Origin: an uncultured Jannaschia sp.
GTDB taxonomy: Bacteria; Pseudomonadota; Alphaproteobacteria; Rhodobacterales; Rhodobacteraceae
NCBI RefSeq assembly: GCF_947503795.1
Contig: NZ_CANNEZ010000002.1
Location: 62,001 to 126,000 of the forward strand
DNA: 64,000 bases
Direction of reading: 5' to 3'
Shown: one piece after another, positions 16,110 to 23,894 of the stretch
Layout: each line of letters opens with the position of its first letter
Numbering within the stretch: position 1 is the first letter of the stretch
Made by a program: the position numbers and the translations under genes
Notes under the pieces: generated by a model
What the model was told of the DNA's origin: nothing
Seen by the model: only the letters and a program-made list of their open reading frames with translations
Database searches by the model: none

Positions 16110-16637
16110 ATGATGAAGCGACGCCTGTTCATCGCGGCGGCCCTGCTGGCCGCCCTGCCCGCCCGTGCCGAGGAGATGCAGATGGATCTTGAACCGGACT
16201 GGGGCTACGTCGCCGACACGGTCATGGGCGGCGTCTCCGAAGGGCGGGTAACACGCGAACGCATCGCCGGGCGCGACGCGGTGCGCCTGACGGGCGAGGT
16301 CTCGACCGAGAACAACGGCGGCTTCATCCAGATGGCCACCCCGGCCAAGCGCGACGTCTCCGGCTGGACCGGCATCGAACTGGACGTCATCGGCAATGGC
16401 GAAACCTACGAGATGCGCCTGCGCACCGAAGGCATGACGCGGCCTTGGCAATCGTTTCGCGCCGAATTCACCGCGCCGCCCGACTGGACGACGATCCGGC
16501 TGCCCTTCGACGCGTTCGAGGCCAACCGCACCGACATCGCCTGGGATCCCGCCGGGCTGCGGCGGATCGGTGTTCTGGCCGTCGGGCGGGAGTTCACGGT
16601 CGATATCGCGGTGGCCGGGATGCGGCTCTACCGCTAG
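16110..16637 (+). CDS. CIA30-family exported protein
   Basis: A 175-residue protein with a signal peptide (ALLAALPARAEE) followed by a CIA30 domain: WGYVADTVMGGVSEGRV, GEVSTENNGGFIQM, WTGIELDVIGNGETYEMRLR and IGVLAVGREFTVDIAV. The domain is a galactose-binding-like beta-sandwich named after a complex I assembly factor. In bacteria the exported versions have no known role. It is monocistronic, between the divergent lyxose isomerase gene and the convergent dksA-like gene. ATG codons at 16110 and 16113 are both possible, with GGGGA close upstream. Confidence 0.78.
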   Translation: MMKRRLFIAAALLAALPARAEEMQMDLEPDWGYVADTVMGGVSEGRVTRERIAGRDAVRLTGEVSTENNGGFIQMATPAKRDVSGWTGIELDVIGNGETYEMRLRTEGMTRPWQSFRAEFTAPPDWTTIRLPFDAFEANRTDIAWDPAGLRRIGVLAVGREFTVDIAVAGMRLYR

Positions 16638-16957
16638 CCCCTGCGGCAATCGAGGCAGAGCGGTGTCGCCGGATCGAAGGCGAGGCGTGCGGGCTCCACC
16701 GGCTCCTCGCAATCCACGCAGAGCCCCCATGTCCCCGCCTCGACCCGCGCGAGCGCCGCCTCGAGGACGGTGATCCGGGCCGATCGACGTGCCTCTTCGC
16801 CCGCCGCCATCGCCTGGTTCTGAATCGCGTCCATCCGCGACAGCCGCCCGACGCTCTGCTGGTCCAGCACCACGGGGCGGCGCGCCTCGGCCGTGCCGTC
16901 GCGCGCGACCCGTAGCTCGGCCAATTCCGCCTCCAGCACAGCGCGGGGATCGTTCAC
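16634..16957 (-). CDS. DksA/TraR-type zinc-finger protein
   Basis: A 107-residue protein with a predicted coiled coil (residues about 15-75) and a C-terminal four-cysteine zinc finger, CVDCEEPVEPARL and CLDC. DksA-family proteins bind RNA polymerase through the secondary channel and alter transcription, often with ppGpp. This one is shorter than E. coli DksA (151 residues) and lacks its N-terminal extension. Translation starts at GTG (16957), overlapping the rbsK stop by four bases (GTGA), so it is coupled to ribokinase. That pairing is unusual. The acidic coiled-coil tip of DksA cannot be confirmed by eye. Its last bases overlap the CIA30 gene end by 4 bases. Confidence 0.8.
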   Translation of the reverse strand: MNDPRAVLEAELAELRVARDGTAEARRPVVLDQQSVGRLSRMDAIQNQAMAAGEEARRSARITVLEAALARVEAGTWGLCVDCEEPVEPARLAFDPATPLCLDCRRG

Positions 16958-17868
16958 CCGAGCAGCGCGTCGATCTCGGCCCGCGATGGCATCGACGGCG
17001 CGGTGCCGGGCCGCGTGACGCTGATGGCGGCGGTCGCGCAGCCGAAGCGCACCGCCTCGCGCGGGGACATGCCCTCGGCCAGCGCCGCCGCGAAGGCTCC
17101 ATTGAAGGCGTCGCCCGCACCCGTCGTCTCGACCACGGGGCCTGCGTCGAAGGCGGGCACCATCTCGGTCGTGTCGGCGTCGTGATAGAGCGCGCCCTGC
17201 GCCCCGAGGGTCAGGATCGCCGCACGCCCCACCCCCGCCGCCAGCAGCGCCTCGCCCGCCGCGCGGGCCGACGCCGCATCGGTGACCTTGATGCCGGTCA
17301 GCGCCTCGGCCTCGGTCTCGTTGGGGGTGACGTAATCGCAAAAGGCCAGCATGCCTTCGGGCAATGGCGCGGCGGGTGCGGGGTTCAGGATGGTGGTCGC
17401 CCCGCCCTCCCGCGCGAGGCGTAGCGCGTGGACCGCGGCCTCCATCGGCTGTTCCAGTTGGGTGACGAAGACTTTGGCTCCAGCGATCAATGCAGCATGG
17501 CCGTCGACGAAATCCGCATCGATCCCGGCCGCCGCACCCGGCGCGATGATGATCGCGTTGTCGCCCGTCTCGGCGTCGATGAAGATATAGGCCGCGCCCG
17601 TCGCCTCGTCGCTCCGCTCGACGGCCGGAACGACGCCCGCGTCCTCCCACGTGGCCATCGCCATATCGCCGAAGGTGTCCGACCCGATCCGCGTCACCAT
17701 GGCCACGTCGCCGCCCGCGCGCGCCGCCGCGACCGCCTGGTTCGACCCCTTGCCGCCGGGGCCGAGTGCGAAGGACCGGCCCATGATCGTCTCGCCCATC
17801 CGCGGCTGTCGGTCGGCGCGGTAGGCGGTATCGGCGACGAACACGCCCAGGATCACGACATCAGGCAT
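16954..17868 (-). CDS. rbsK: Ribokinase (PfkB family)
   Basis: A 304-residue PfkB-family sugar kinase. Signature 1 is LGPGGKGSNQAVAAARAGG near residue 36; the catalytic and anion-hole motif is VVETTGAGDAFNGAF near residue 245, with Asp as base. NPAPAAPLPEG and YVTPNETEAEAL are typical of ribokinase. It would phosphorylate ribose or a similar pentose with ATP. It overlaps fucU by 8 bases upstream and the dksA-like gene by 4 bases downstream, forming a tight three-gene operon. The true substrate may not be ribose because the mutarotase partner is FucU-type rather than RbsD-type. Confidence 0.88.
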   Translation of the reverse strand: MPDVVILGVFVADTAYRADRQPRMGETIMGRSFALGPGGKGSNQAVAAARAGGDVAMVTRIGSDTFGDMAMATWEDAGVVPAVERSDEATGAAYIFIDAETGDNAIIIAPGAAAGIDADFVDGHAALIAGAKVFVTQLEQPMEAAVHALRLAREGGATTILNPAPAAPLPEGMLAFCDYVTPNETEAEALTGIKVTDAASARAAGEALLAAGVGRAAILTLGAQGALYHDADTTEMVPAFDAGPVVETTGAGDAFNGAFAAALAEGMSPREAVRFGCATAAISVTRPGTAPSMPSRAEIDALLG

Positions 17869-18307
17869 CGGGACCGATCACTCCTTTGCGCAGCATGATG
17901 CAGCCGTAGAACCGGCGCTCGCCCGTCTGGATGACCGCATAGGCCTCGCGCGCGAGGTCGTAGAAGGCGAACCGCTCGATCCCCACCATGTCCCGCGTCT
18001 CGCCGGTGGCCGCGATCTCGGCCTGCACCTGCTGCTGCACCGGCGGTACGGTGGCGGCGTCGTCCACGACCTCCATGCGGCCCGCGAAATCCTCCACGAA
18101 GGTGTCGAGCGGCATCACCGACAGGACCGCGCGCGCCACCTCGGCCATCGGACGGTCGATCCGCAGCACTTCGCCATGAACCGTCTCCTGCGCGATTGCG
18201 TCCGAGGGGAAGTTCGTGTCCGCCAGGATCAGCATGTCGCCATGCCCCATCGCACGCAGCGCATAGAGCACATCGGCGTTCAGGATCGGGTCCAGTCCCT
18301 TGAGCAT
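17861..18307 (-). CDS. fucU: RbsD/FucU-type sugar mutarotase
   Basis: A 148-residue protein of the RbsD/FucU family, which interconverts anomers of ribose or fucose. It begins LKGLDPILNADVLYALRAMGHGD, with the conserved histidine in GHGD and Asp in LADTNFPSD. The C-terminal region RFAFYDLAREAYAVIQTGER and RFYGCIMLRKGVI matches FucU rather than RbsD. Length also fits FucU. It is the first gene of the fucU-rbsK-dksA-like operon. With the L-fucose-dehydrogenase-like reductase at 32270-33295 it could supply the beta-anomer for oxidation; this is inference. Confidence 0.87.
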   Translation of the reverse strand: MLKGLDPILNADVLYALRAMGHGDMLILADTNFPSDAIAQETVHGEVLRIDRPMAEVARAVLSVMPLDTFVEDFAGRMEVVDDAATVPPVQQQVQAEIAATGETRDMVGIERFAFYDLAREAYAVIQTGERRFYGCIMLRKGVIGPDA

Positions 18308-18449
18308 CGTTCGGTCCTCCCTTGGTGCGGGCCACGCTAGGCCCGGCGGCGCGCCGCTGGCAAGACGGCGGCTTGCGATGGGTCAAGACATGCGCCAAGC
18401 GGCCGGGGCAAGATCGTCGCGATACCCGAACCCTCGCCCGGAGACCCCC

Positions 18450-18827
18450 ATGCGCCTCATCGCCCTTCTGCCCCTCGCCCTCGCCGCCTGCCAGACCGCG
18501 CCCGAGGACCTGCGCGTCGACGCGGCACACGGCATGGCGCTCTTCGCGCAGGACTGCGCGGCCTGCCATGCCGTGGACGCGACTGGCGGGGTCGGCCCAG
18601 ACCTCACGCGGATTTCGGCGCGCAACGGCGGGTCCTTCCCGACGACCCGCGTGCTGGGCCAGATCGACGGGCTGGGGCGCCATGGCGACCCGGCGGCGGT
18701 GATGCCGGAATTCGGGGCCGAGGACCTCGGGCCGACGGTGGTCGTGGAGTTCGAGGAGGGGATCGGGACGCCGGTCCCCGCCGACCTCCTGGCGCTGTCG
18801 CGCTACCTCGAGAGCATCCAGCGCTGA
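18450..18827 (+). CDS. Small cytochrome c lipoprotein
   Basis: A 125-residue lipoprotein with a class I c-type heme site. Signal peptide MRLIALLPLALAAC carries a lipobox (LAAC, Cys14). The heme motif CAACH is near residue 41 and a likely axial methionine is in AVMPEFGAEDLG. A C-terminal helix (DLLALSRYLESIQ) completes the cytochrome c fold. It should carry electrons at the periplasmic face of a membrane. It is divergent from fucU and convergent with the SGNH hydrolase; its partner is unknown. Start chosen for the signal peptide. Confidence 0.82.
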   Translation: MRLIALLPLALAACQTAPEDLRVDAAHGMALFAQDCAACHAVDATGGVGPDLTRISARNGGSFPTTRVLGQIDGLGRHGDPAAVMPEFGAEDLGPTVVVEFEEGIGTPVPADLLALSRYLESIQR

Positions 18828-18917
18828 TCGACGATCGGGCTGTTGAAATCGCGCCCCACGGGCGCGTCGCACCGCCGCTCCGGTCTGCCGTCATTGCACA
18901 TTGACCCGGACCGAGCA

Positions 18918-18941
18918 GAGACTATTCGTACGAATATTCTC
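18918..18941. repeat. AT-rich palindrome in convergent spacer, copy 1
   Basis: The 24-base element has a perfect 14-base core TATTCGTACGAATA (18923-18936), extended by GAGA/TCTC arms with one mismatched pair. A close relative (AGACTATTC-N3-GAATAGTCT) lies at 53218-53242, also between convergent genes. Both could be bidirectional terminators without T tracts, or protein-binding sites. Confidence 0.6.
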
Positions 18942-18998
18942 CGCCTCGCCGCGACCGTTCGTCGAGATCCCTCCACCCGGCGCGACGTTCGCGGCGGC

Positions 18999-19637
18999 TC
19001 AGCCCAGCCCCAGCCGCGCATGCACCGCGTCGGCCATCGCAAGACCGATCGCAACCTGTGCTGCGCCATCCATGTGGACGCCGTCCAGCGGATCGACCTC
19101 GGCCATGCGGCCCGCGTCGAAGAACCCGCAGCCCAGCCCCTCGGCCATCTCGCGGAGCGCGGGCGCGATGGCCCGGCTGCGCGCGCGACCGCCCTGGAAC
19201 ATCTCGGCCAGCACACCCGCCTCCTCCAGCGGGACCGGCGCGACCAGCATAACGTCCGGCGCGCCGCCATCGGGCCCCGACGTCGAGCCTTGCACGACCT
19301 GCGCCAGCCGCCCCGCACCGGCGGCGATGTCCCAGCCCCGCAGGCCGAACCGCGCCTTGCAGTCATTCGTGCCCAGCATGACGATCACCAGCCGGATCGG
19401 CCTGTGGCTTTCGAGAAGCGCTGGGAGCACCCGGAGCCCGTTCTTGTGCGCCCCTTCGATCGGGTCGTCATGCACGGTCGTCCGGCCCGGATGCCCCTCG
19501 CAGATCACTTCGGTCCCCAATGCGCGGCCCATGACCATTGGCCAGCGCGCCTCGGGCGGGTGCCGGTCGAGCTGGCCCAGCCGCGCGAAGGGCCGCGTGC
19601 CGTGGCTGTTGCTGTCGCCGAAGACGAGGATCGTCAC
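18999..19637 (-). CDS. SGNH/GDSL hydrolase (arylesterase-like)
   Basis: A 212-residue cytoplasmic hydrolase. Block I is ILVFGDSNSHGTRP (nucleophile Ser), block III VIVMLGTNDCK (Asn), and block V LDGVHMDGAAQVAIG (Asp-x-x-His), so the SGNH catalytic residues are complete. Homologues include arylesterases and carbohydrate acetyl-esterases. Its ATG overlaps the stop of the ABC ATPase gene by four bases, which suggests it deacylates the sugar imported by that transporter. No signal peptide is seen. Confidence 0.83.
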   Translation of the reverse strand: MTILVFGDSNSHGTRPFARLGQLDRHPPEARWPMVMGRALGTEVICEGHPGRTTVHDDPIEGAHKNGLRVLPALLESHRPIRLVIVMLGTNDCKARFGLRGWDIAAGAGRLAQVVQGSTSGPDGGAPDVMLVAPVPLEEAGVLAEMFQGGRARSRAIAPALREMAEGLGCGFFDAGRMAEVDPLDGVHMDGAAQVAIGLAMADAVHARLGLG

Positions 19638-20680
19638 GGATCGACCCGCGCGCCGCTCTCGCGGTCGAAGATGTGGACCGTGCCGGGCGCGGGCATCAGG
19701 TGGATGCGGTCGCCGGGCCGGATACCGGGCCGGTCTCGCGTCACAGCCGTCACCTCGCGCTCGCCGATCCGCGCGATCACATGGGTCTCGGACCCCGTCG
19801 GCTCGACCACCGAGACCGTCGCGGGCAGCCCCGCCTCGGCCAGCGCGAGATGCTCGGGCCGAAGTCCCAGCGTGACGCCGTGGCCCGCCGCGACCCCCGG
19901 CACCGGCAGCACGTGACCGTCCACCGTGACACCGTCCGCCACGCCCTCGCCCGGCATCAGGTTCATCGAGGGCGAGCCGATGAAGCTGGCGACGAAGGTG
20001 TTCGCGGGCCGGTCGTAGAGGTCGAGCGGCGAGCCGATCTGTTCGACGTGGCCGCCCTGCAGAACGACGATCTTGTCGGCCATGGTCATCGCCTCGATCT
20101 GGTCATGGGTGACGTAGATCGTGGTTGTCGACAGCCGCTGGTGCAACTCGCGGATCTCGGCGCGCATCTGGACGCGCAGCTTGGCGTCGAGGTTCGACAG
20201 CGGTTCGTCGAAGAGGAAGACCTGGGGGTCGCGGACGATGGCGCGGCCCATCGCGACGCGCTGGCGCTGACCACCCGAGAGCGCGCGCGGGTAGCGGTCG
20301 AGGTAATCCGTCAGCCCGAGGATGCCCGCCGCGCGGTCCACCCGCTCGGTGATCTGGGCCTTGTCCATCCCCGCCATGCGCAGGCTGAACGCCATGTTCG
20401 CGCGCACCGTCTTGTGGGGGTAGAGCGCGTAGTTCTGGAACACCATCGCGATGTCGCGGCGCGCCGGTGCCAGGTTGTTCACCACCCGGTCGCCGATGGC
20501 GATGGTTCCGCCGCTGATCCCCTCGAGCCCCGCGACCATCCGCAGAAGCGTGGACTTGCCGCAGCCCGACGGTCCCACCAGCACGACGAATTCCCCGTCT
20601 GCGATATCGATATCGAGGCCGTGGATGACCTCCGTCGTCCCGTAGGACTTCCGCAGGTCGCGGATCGTCACGTTGGCCAT
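19634..20680 (-). CDS. Sugar ABC transporter ATP-binding protein (UgpC/MsmK type)
   Basis: A 348-residue ATPase of the CUT1 carbohydrate transporters. Walker A VGPSGCGKST, signature [14 protein letters not shown], Walker B VFLFDEPLSNLD and the switch histidine TIYVTHDQIEAM are intact; the C-terminal 110 residues form a TOBE/MalK-type regulatory domain (LGLRPEHLAL). It powers the permeases at 25108-27140. It is transcribed divergently from the binding-protein gene, with an operator-like palindrome between them, and is coupled to the SGNH hydrolase downstream. Confidence 0.93.
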   Translation of the reverse strand: MANVTIRDLRKSYGTTEVIHGLDIDIADGEFVVLVGPSGCGKSTLLRMVAGLEGISGGTIAIGDRVVNNLAPARRDIAMVFQNYALYPHKTVRANMAFSLRMAGMDKAQITERVDRAAGILGLTDYLDRYPRALSGGQRQRVAMGRAIVRDPQVFLFDEPLSNLDAKLRVQMRAEIRELHQRLSTTTIYVTHDQIEAMTMADKIVVLQGGHVEQIGSPLDLYDRPANTFVASFIGSPSMNLMPGEGVADGVTVDGHVLPVPGVAAGHGVTLGLRPEHLALAEAGLPATVSVVEPTGSETHVIARIGEREVTAVTRDRPGIRPGDRIHLMPAPGTVHIFDRESGARVDP

Positions 20681-20835
20681 TCGTCTCCCCTTCGCTCGGG
20701 CCGACGCTAGCGGGGCGTCCGGCGGCTGTCACGTCCGACATGCTAACATGCCAGTCCCTTGACAGGTCGGGTCCGGCGCGGTGACTGTCGCAGGGTCAAG
20801 GTCGCCCGGAAAGGGCGCCGATCTGGGAGGATCAC
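20681..20835. promoter_or_regulatory. Divergent promoter region of the sugar ABC transporter
   Basis: This 155-base spacer separates the divergent ATPase and binding-protein genes and holds the palindrome at 20737-20752. A binding-protein ribosome binding site (GGGAGG) lies at about 20825. The palindrome is about 57 bases from the ATPase start and 84 bases from the binding-protein start, a position suited to repressing both. Confidence 0.6.
20737..20752. promoter_or_regulatory. GntR-type operator candidate, site A
   Basis: GACATGCTAACATGCC is a near-perfect 16-base palindrome. Closely matching sites occur at 25097-25112, 32233-32248 and 36777-36792. The last overlaps the start of a GntR gene, so that protein is the likely ligand. 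Assignment is inference from repetition and placement. Confidence 0.7.
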
Positions 20836-22506
20836 ATGAAGCACCGCATCTACGAACACTTCCTGCGCACGGGTAAGCTCAATCGTCGCGCCATGCTGCA
20901 GGGCGCGGCCGCCACGGCCGGTCTCGCGGCGGGCGGCGCGCTGATGCCGAAGGGCGCCTTCGCCGACGCCCACGGCAACCTGCGCGCCGAGATCCTGCAG
21001 ATCCCGGGCGTCGGATCGGGCAGTCCGACGGATGCCGACTGGCAGCGCGTGGGCGAGATGTGCCTCGGGGCGACACGCGAAAGCGTGGCCGAGGGCGAGT
21101 TCGCGGGCGTCGAGCTGACCTTCATGGGGCTCAACAACCAGAACACGCACAACTTCCTGTTCCGCGGCTTCCTGAAGTCGTGGGAAGATTACACCGGGGC
21201 CACGATCAACTGGATCGACCTGGCACAGGCCGACTACAACGCGCGCCTGCAGCAGTCGATCGCGACCGGCACGGTCGATTTCGACATCATCGAGATGGGC
21301 GCGCCCTTCGAGGGCGACGTTCTGGGCCGCGGCATGGCCTCCGAGATGCCCCAATGGGTCGCCGACATCATCGACATGGACGATTACGTCGACTACCTGA
21401 AGGCCCCCGTCGGGACGTGGGACGGCAAGACCTACCGCGTGTCGATCGACGGCGACTGCCACACGATGGCCTACCGCCAGGACTACTACGACAACGCCGA
21501 GTTCGCCGAGGCCTGGGCGGCCGGGGCCGGCGAAGGTCCGTGGGCCCCGCCCGAGACCTGGGAGCAGGTCAACGCGCATTCGAAGTTCCTCGCCGGCAAG
21601 ACCGACCCGCTGACGGGCCTGCCCGCGCACGGCTTCCTCGACCCGCTCAAGGGTTGGGGCGGCTTCGGGTTCTACTTCCTCGAGGACCGCGCGACGCCCT
21701 ATGCCAAGCACCCCGACGACCCGGCCTGGCTGTTCGATCCCGAGACGATGACGCCGCGCGTCAACAACCCGGCCTTCGTGCAGGCGATCCAGGACGTGAT
21801 GGACCTGATCGCGACCGAAGGGGCCTACCCGGCCGACCAGATCAATGCCGATCCGGGCACGACCGCATTCCAGCAGTTCCTCGCCGGCACGGGTGCCGCG
21901 CTGACCTGGTGGGGCGATGTGGGTGCGGCGGCGCGGACTTCGGACACCTCGGTCGTGGGCGAGGTCGCGGCCTTCTCGATGAACCCGGCCGCCGAGCGCG
22001 TCTACAACTCGCAATCCGGCGAATGGGAGGAGGGCCGCAACGAAAGCCCGAACCTCGCCTATATCGGCTGGGGCGTCTACGTGATGGCCAAGACCGAGGA
22101 GGACGAGCTGAAGAACAAGGCGGCCTGGTCGGCAGCGGCGCATCTGGGCGGCAAGGACCTGTCGCTCTGGGCCTCGGCCTACCCGTCGGGGTTCCAGCCC
22201 TACCGCAACTCGCATTTCCAGTACGAGGAATGGGAAGCGGCGGGCTACGACCGCGCCTATGTCGAAGATTTCCTCGGCGCCAATCTCGACAGCTACAACC
22301 ACCCCAACGGCGCGATCGAGCCGCGCATCCCCGGCATCTTCCAGTACTACTCGGTCGCCGAGGACGAGCTGGCGAAGGGCTTCGCGGGCCAATACGGCTC
22401 GGCGCAGGAGACCGCGGACGCCATCGCCGCCGCATGGGAGGAGATCACCGACCAGATCGGCCGCGACAGCCAGATCGCGCTCTACAAGGCGTCGCTGGGA
22501 ATGTGA
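20836..22506 (+). CDS. Sugar ABC transporter substrate-binding protein, Tat-exported
   Basis: A 556-residue extracellular solute-binding protein family 1 member. The N-terminus has a twin-arginine signal (LNRRAMLQGAAATAGLAAGG) ending AFADA, so it is exported folded. Binding-protein features include FRGFLKSWEDYTGATINWI, IATGTVDFDIIEMGAPFEG and DGKTYRVSIDGDCHTMAYRQ. At 556 residues it is longer than the usual 420, in line with binding proteins for larger or polyhydroxylated sugars. It is followed by a strong rho-independent terminator, so the permeases 2.6 kb downstream need their own promoter. The ligand is unknown. Confidence 0.9.
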   Translation: MKHRIYEHFLRTGKLNRRAMLQGAAATAGLAAGGALMPKGAFADAHGNLRAEILQIPGVGSGSPTDADWQRVGEMCLGATRESVAEGEFAGVELTFMGLNNQNTHNFLFRGFLKSWEDYTGATINWIDLAQADYNARLQQSIATGTVDFDIIEMGAPFEGDVLGRGMASEMPQWVADIIDMDDYVDYLKAPVGTWDGKTYRVSIDGDCHTMAYRQDYYDNAEFAEAWAAGAGEGPWAPPETWEQVNAHSKFLAGKTDPLTGLPAHGFLDPLKGWGGFGFYFLEDRATPYAKHPDDPAWLFDPETMTPRVNNPAFVQAIQDVMDLIATEGAYPADQINADPGTTAFQQFLAGTGAALTWWGDVGAAARTSDTSVVGEVAAFSMNPAAERVYNSQSGEWEEGRNESPNLAYIGWGVYVMAKTEEDELKNKAAWSAAAHLGGKDLSLWASAYPSGFQPYRNSHFQYEEWEAAGYDRAYVEDFLGANLDSYNHPNGAIEPRIPGIFQYYSVAEDELAKGFAGQYGSAQETADAIAAAWEEITDQIGRDSQIALYKASLGM

Positions 22507-22524
22507 TCCGCACCGTCTGAGATC

Positions 22525-22557
22525 GGGGCGCGTCCGGCGATGGGCGCGCCCCTTTTT
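22525..22557 (+). terminator. Rho-independent terminator of the binding-protein gene
   Basis: Stem GGGGCGCG / CGCGCCCC with a 12-base loop followed immediately by TTTTT, 18 bases after the binding-protein stop codon. It isolates this highly expressed gene from those downstream. Confidence 0.88.
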
Positions 22558-22570
22558 CGTGGTGCCGGGC

Positions 22571-22607
22571 CCGGTCGGGCCGGGGCATCGAGCCCCGGCC
22601 CGACCGG
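22571..22607. repeat. Perfect 16-bp stem hairpin
   Basis: CCGGTCGGGCCGGGGC and its exact complement flank a 5-base loop (ATCGA). The 16-bp perfect stem sits just after the terminator and just before a copy of the dispersed intergenic repeat (22628-22653). It is far more stable than needed for termination and resembles the GC-rich hairpin halves of the other repeat copies. Confidence 0.75.
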
Positions 22608-22627
22608 CGAGGGTCTCCCCTCGCGCT

Positions 22628-22653
22628 CCCCGAGGTATTTGGGGCCAGAGGAC
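22628..22653 (+). repeat. Dispersed intergenic repeat core, copy 2
   Basis: CCCCGAGGTATTTGGGGCC followed by AGAGGA. Matches the cores at 13804-13855 (minus), 34247-34273 and 45725-45750, each in a spacer close to a gene start or end. Confidence 0.75.
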
Positions 22654-22718
22654 GGGGGCGCGATTGACAGCGGCGCATGTCGGGGGCCAGTTCGGGCCAG
22701 ATCCGAAAGGCCCCGCCC

Positions 22719-23828
22719 ATGCTGCCAGATGACATCCAGACGCAGGTCCTCGACCTTCTGCATCACCGCACCTCGCGGCTGGCCGATGGAGACCCGGTGG
22801 CCGAACCGATGGTCTCGACCTCGACGTTCCGGCTGGGCGACCAGCCCGCGCCCGACGCGATCTACGGGCGCTACGCCACGCCCACGGTACAGGCCTGCGA
22901 GGCGCGGCTGGCCGCGGTTGAGGGCGCGCCGAGCCTTCTTTTCGCGAGCGGAATGGCGGCCATCGCAGGCGTGATGCTGAGCGTGCTGAAGACCGGCGAC
23001 CGGGTGCTGGTGCCCGCCGACGGCTATTTCCACACGCGCGTTCTGGCCGGCGAGACGCTTGCGCCGCTGGGCGTCGAGATGATCACCGTGCCGACCCGCG
23101 AGATGCTCGGGGCGGATCTTTCGGGCGTGGCGCTCGTGCTGGTCGAGACGCCGTCGAACCCGGCGCTGGACCTGATCGACCTCGCCGCGCTCTCGGGCCG
23201 CTGCCAAGCGGCGGGCGCGCTTCTGGCCGTCGACAACACCTTCTGCACGGGGCTTCTGCAGCGACCGCTGGCGCTCGGCGCCGACATCACGCTCGCGTCG
23301 GACACCAAGGCCGCGGGCGGGCATAGCGACCTGATCCTCGGGCATGTCGCGACCGCCGATCCGGACCTGATGGAGCGGCTGGCCGCGACGCGCAAATTCA
23401 CCGGGGCGATCCCCGGTCCGTTCGAGGCCTGGATGCTCAGCCGCTCGCTCGAGACGCTGGAGCTCAGGCTCGACCGGATGTGCCGCAGCGCGCAGGCCGT
23501 GGCCGAGCGGCTGGCGTCGGACGACCGCGTTGCCGTGCGCTTCCCCGGCCTGTCCGACCACCCCGACCACGCACTCGCCCGGACGCAGATGCACGCGCCC
23601 GGCTTCGTCATCGGCGCGACCTTTCCCGACCGTGCCGCCGCCGATCGCTTCATCGCCTACGCCGGCTGCATCCTGCCCGCCACGAGCTTCGGCTCGACCC
23701 ATACCAGCGCCGACCGCCGCGCCCGCTGGGGCGATGCGGTGCCCGAGGGCTTCCTGCGGCTGTCCATCGGCATCGAACCGGAGGCGCCGCTGCTCTCCGC
23801 GATCGACCAGGGCCTCACAGCCGTCTGA
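22719..23828 (+). CDS. Cys/Met metabolism PLP-dependent enzyme (cystathionine gamma-lyase/synthase family)
   Basis: A 369-residue fold-type I PLP enzyme. The N-terminus shows PMVSTSTFRLGDQPAPDAIYGRYATPTVQACE and LLFASGMAAIAGVML, typical of gamma-family enzymes. The PLP lysine is in LASDTKAAGGHSDLILGHV, and ETPSNPALDLIDLAAL and AVDNTFCTG supply cofactor contacts. Members perform gamma-elimination or replacement on cystathionine, methionine or homoserine derivatives. AAAGG precedes the ATG at 22719. It lies between the binding protein and permease genes of a sugar transporter, an odd place, and is followed by a TauD/GBBH-like gene with which it may form a pair. Confidence 0.83.
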   Translation: MLPDDIQTQVLDLLHHRTSRLADGDPVAEPMVSTSTFRLGDQPAPDAIYGRYATPTVQACEARLAAVEGAPSLLFASGMAAIAGVMLSVLKTGDRVLVPADGYFHTRVLAGETLAPLGVEMITVPTREMLGADLSGVALVLVETPSNPALDLIDLAALSGRCQAAGALLAVDNTFCTGLLQRPLALGADITLASDTKAAGGHSDLILGHVATADPDLMERLAATRKFTGAIPGPFEAWMLSRSLETLELRLDRMCRSAQAVAERLASDDRVAVRFPGLSDHPDHALARTQMHAPGFVIGATFPDRAAADRFIAYAGCILPATSFGSTHTSADRRARWGDAVPEGFLRLSIGIEPEAPLLSAIDQGLTAV

Positions 23829-23894
23829 CGTCGCGGGCAGGCGAGACGCGGTCGGAATCGGGCGCCAGCAACGGGGGCACATCCCGGAGGCGAC

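Noticed and set aside
22571-22607. GC hairpin considered as an insertion-sequence end
   Set aside because: No transposase gene, no target duplication and no second end within reach.
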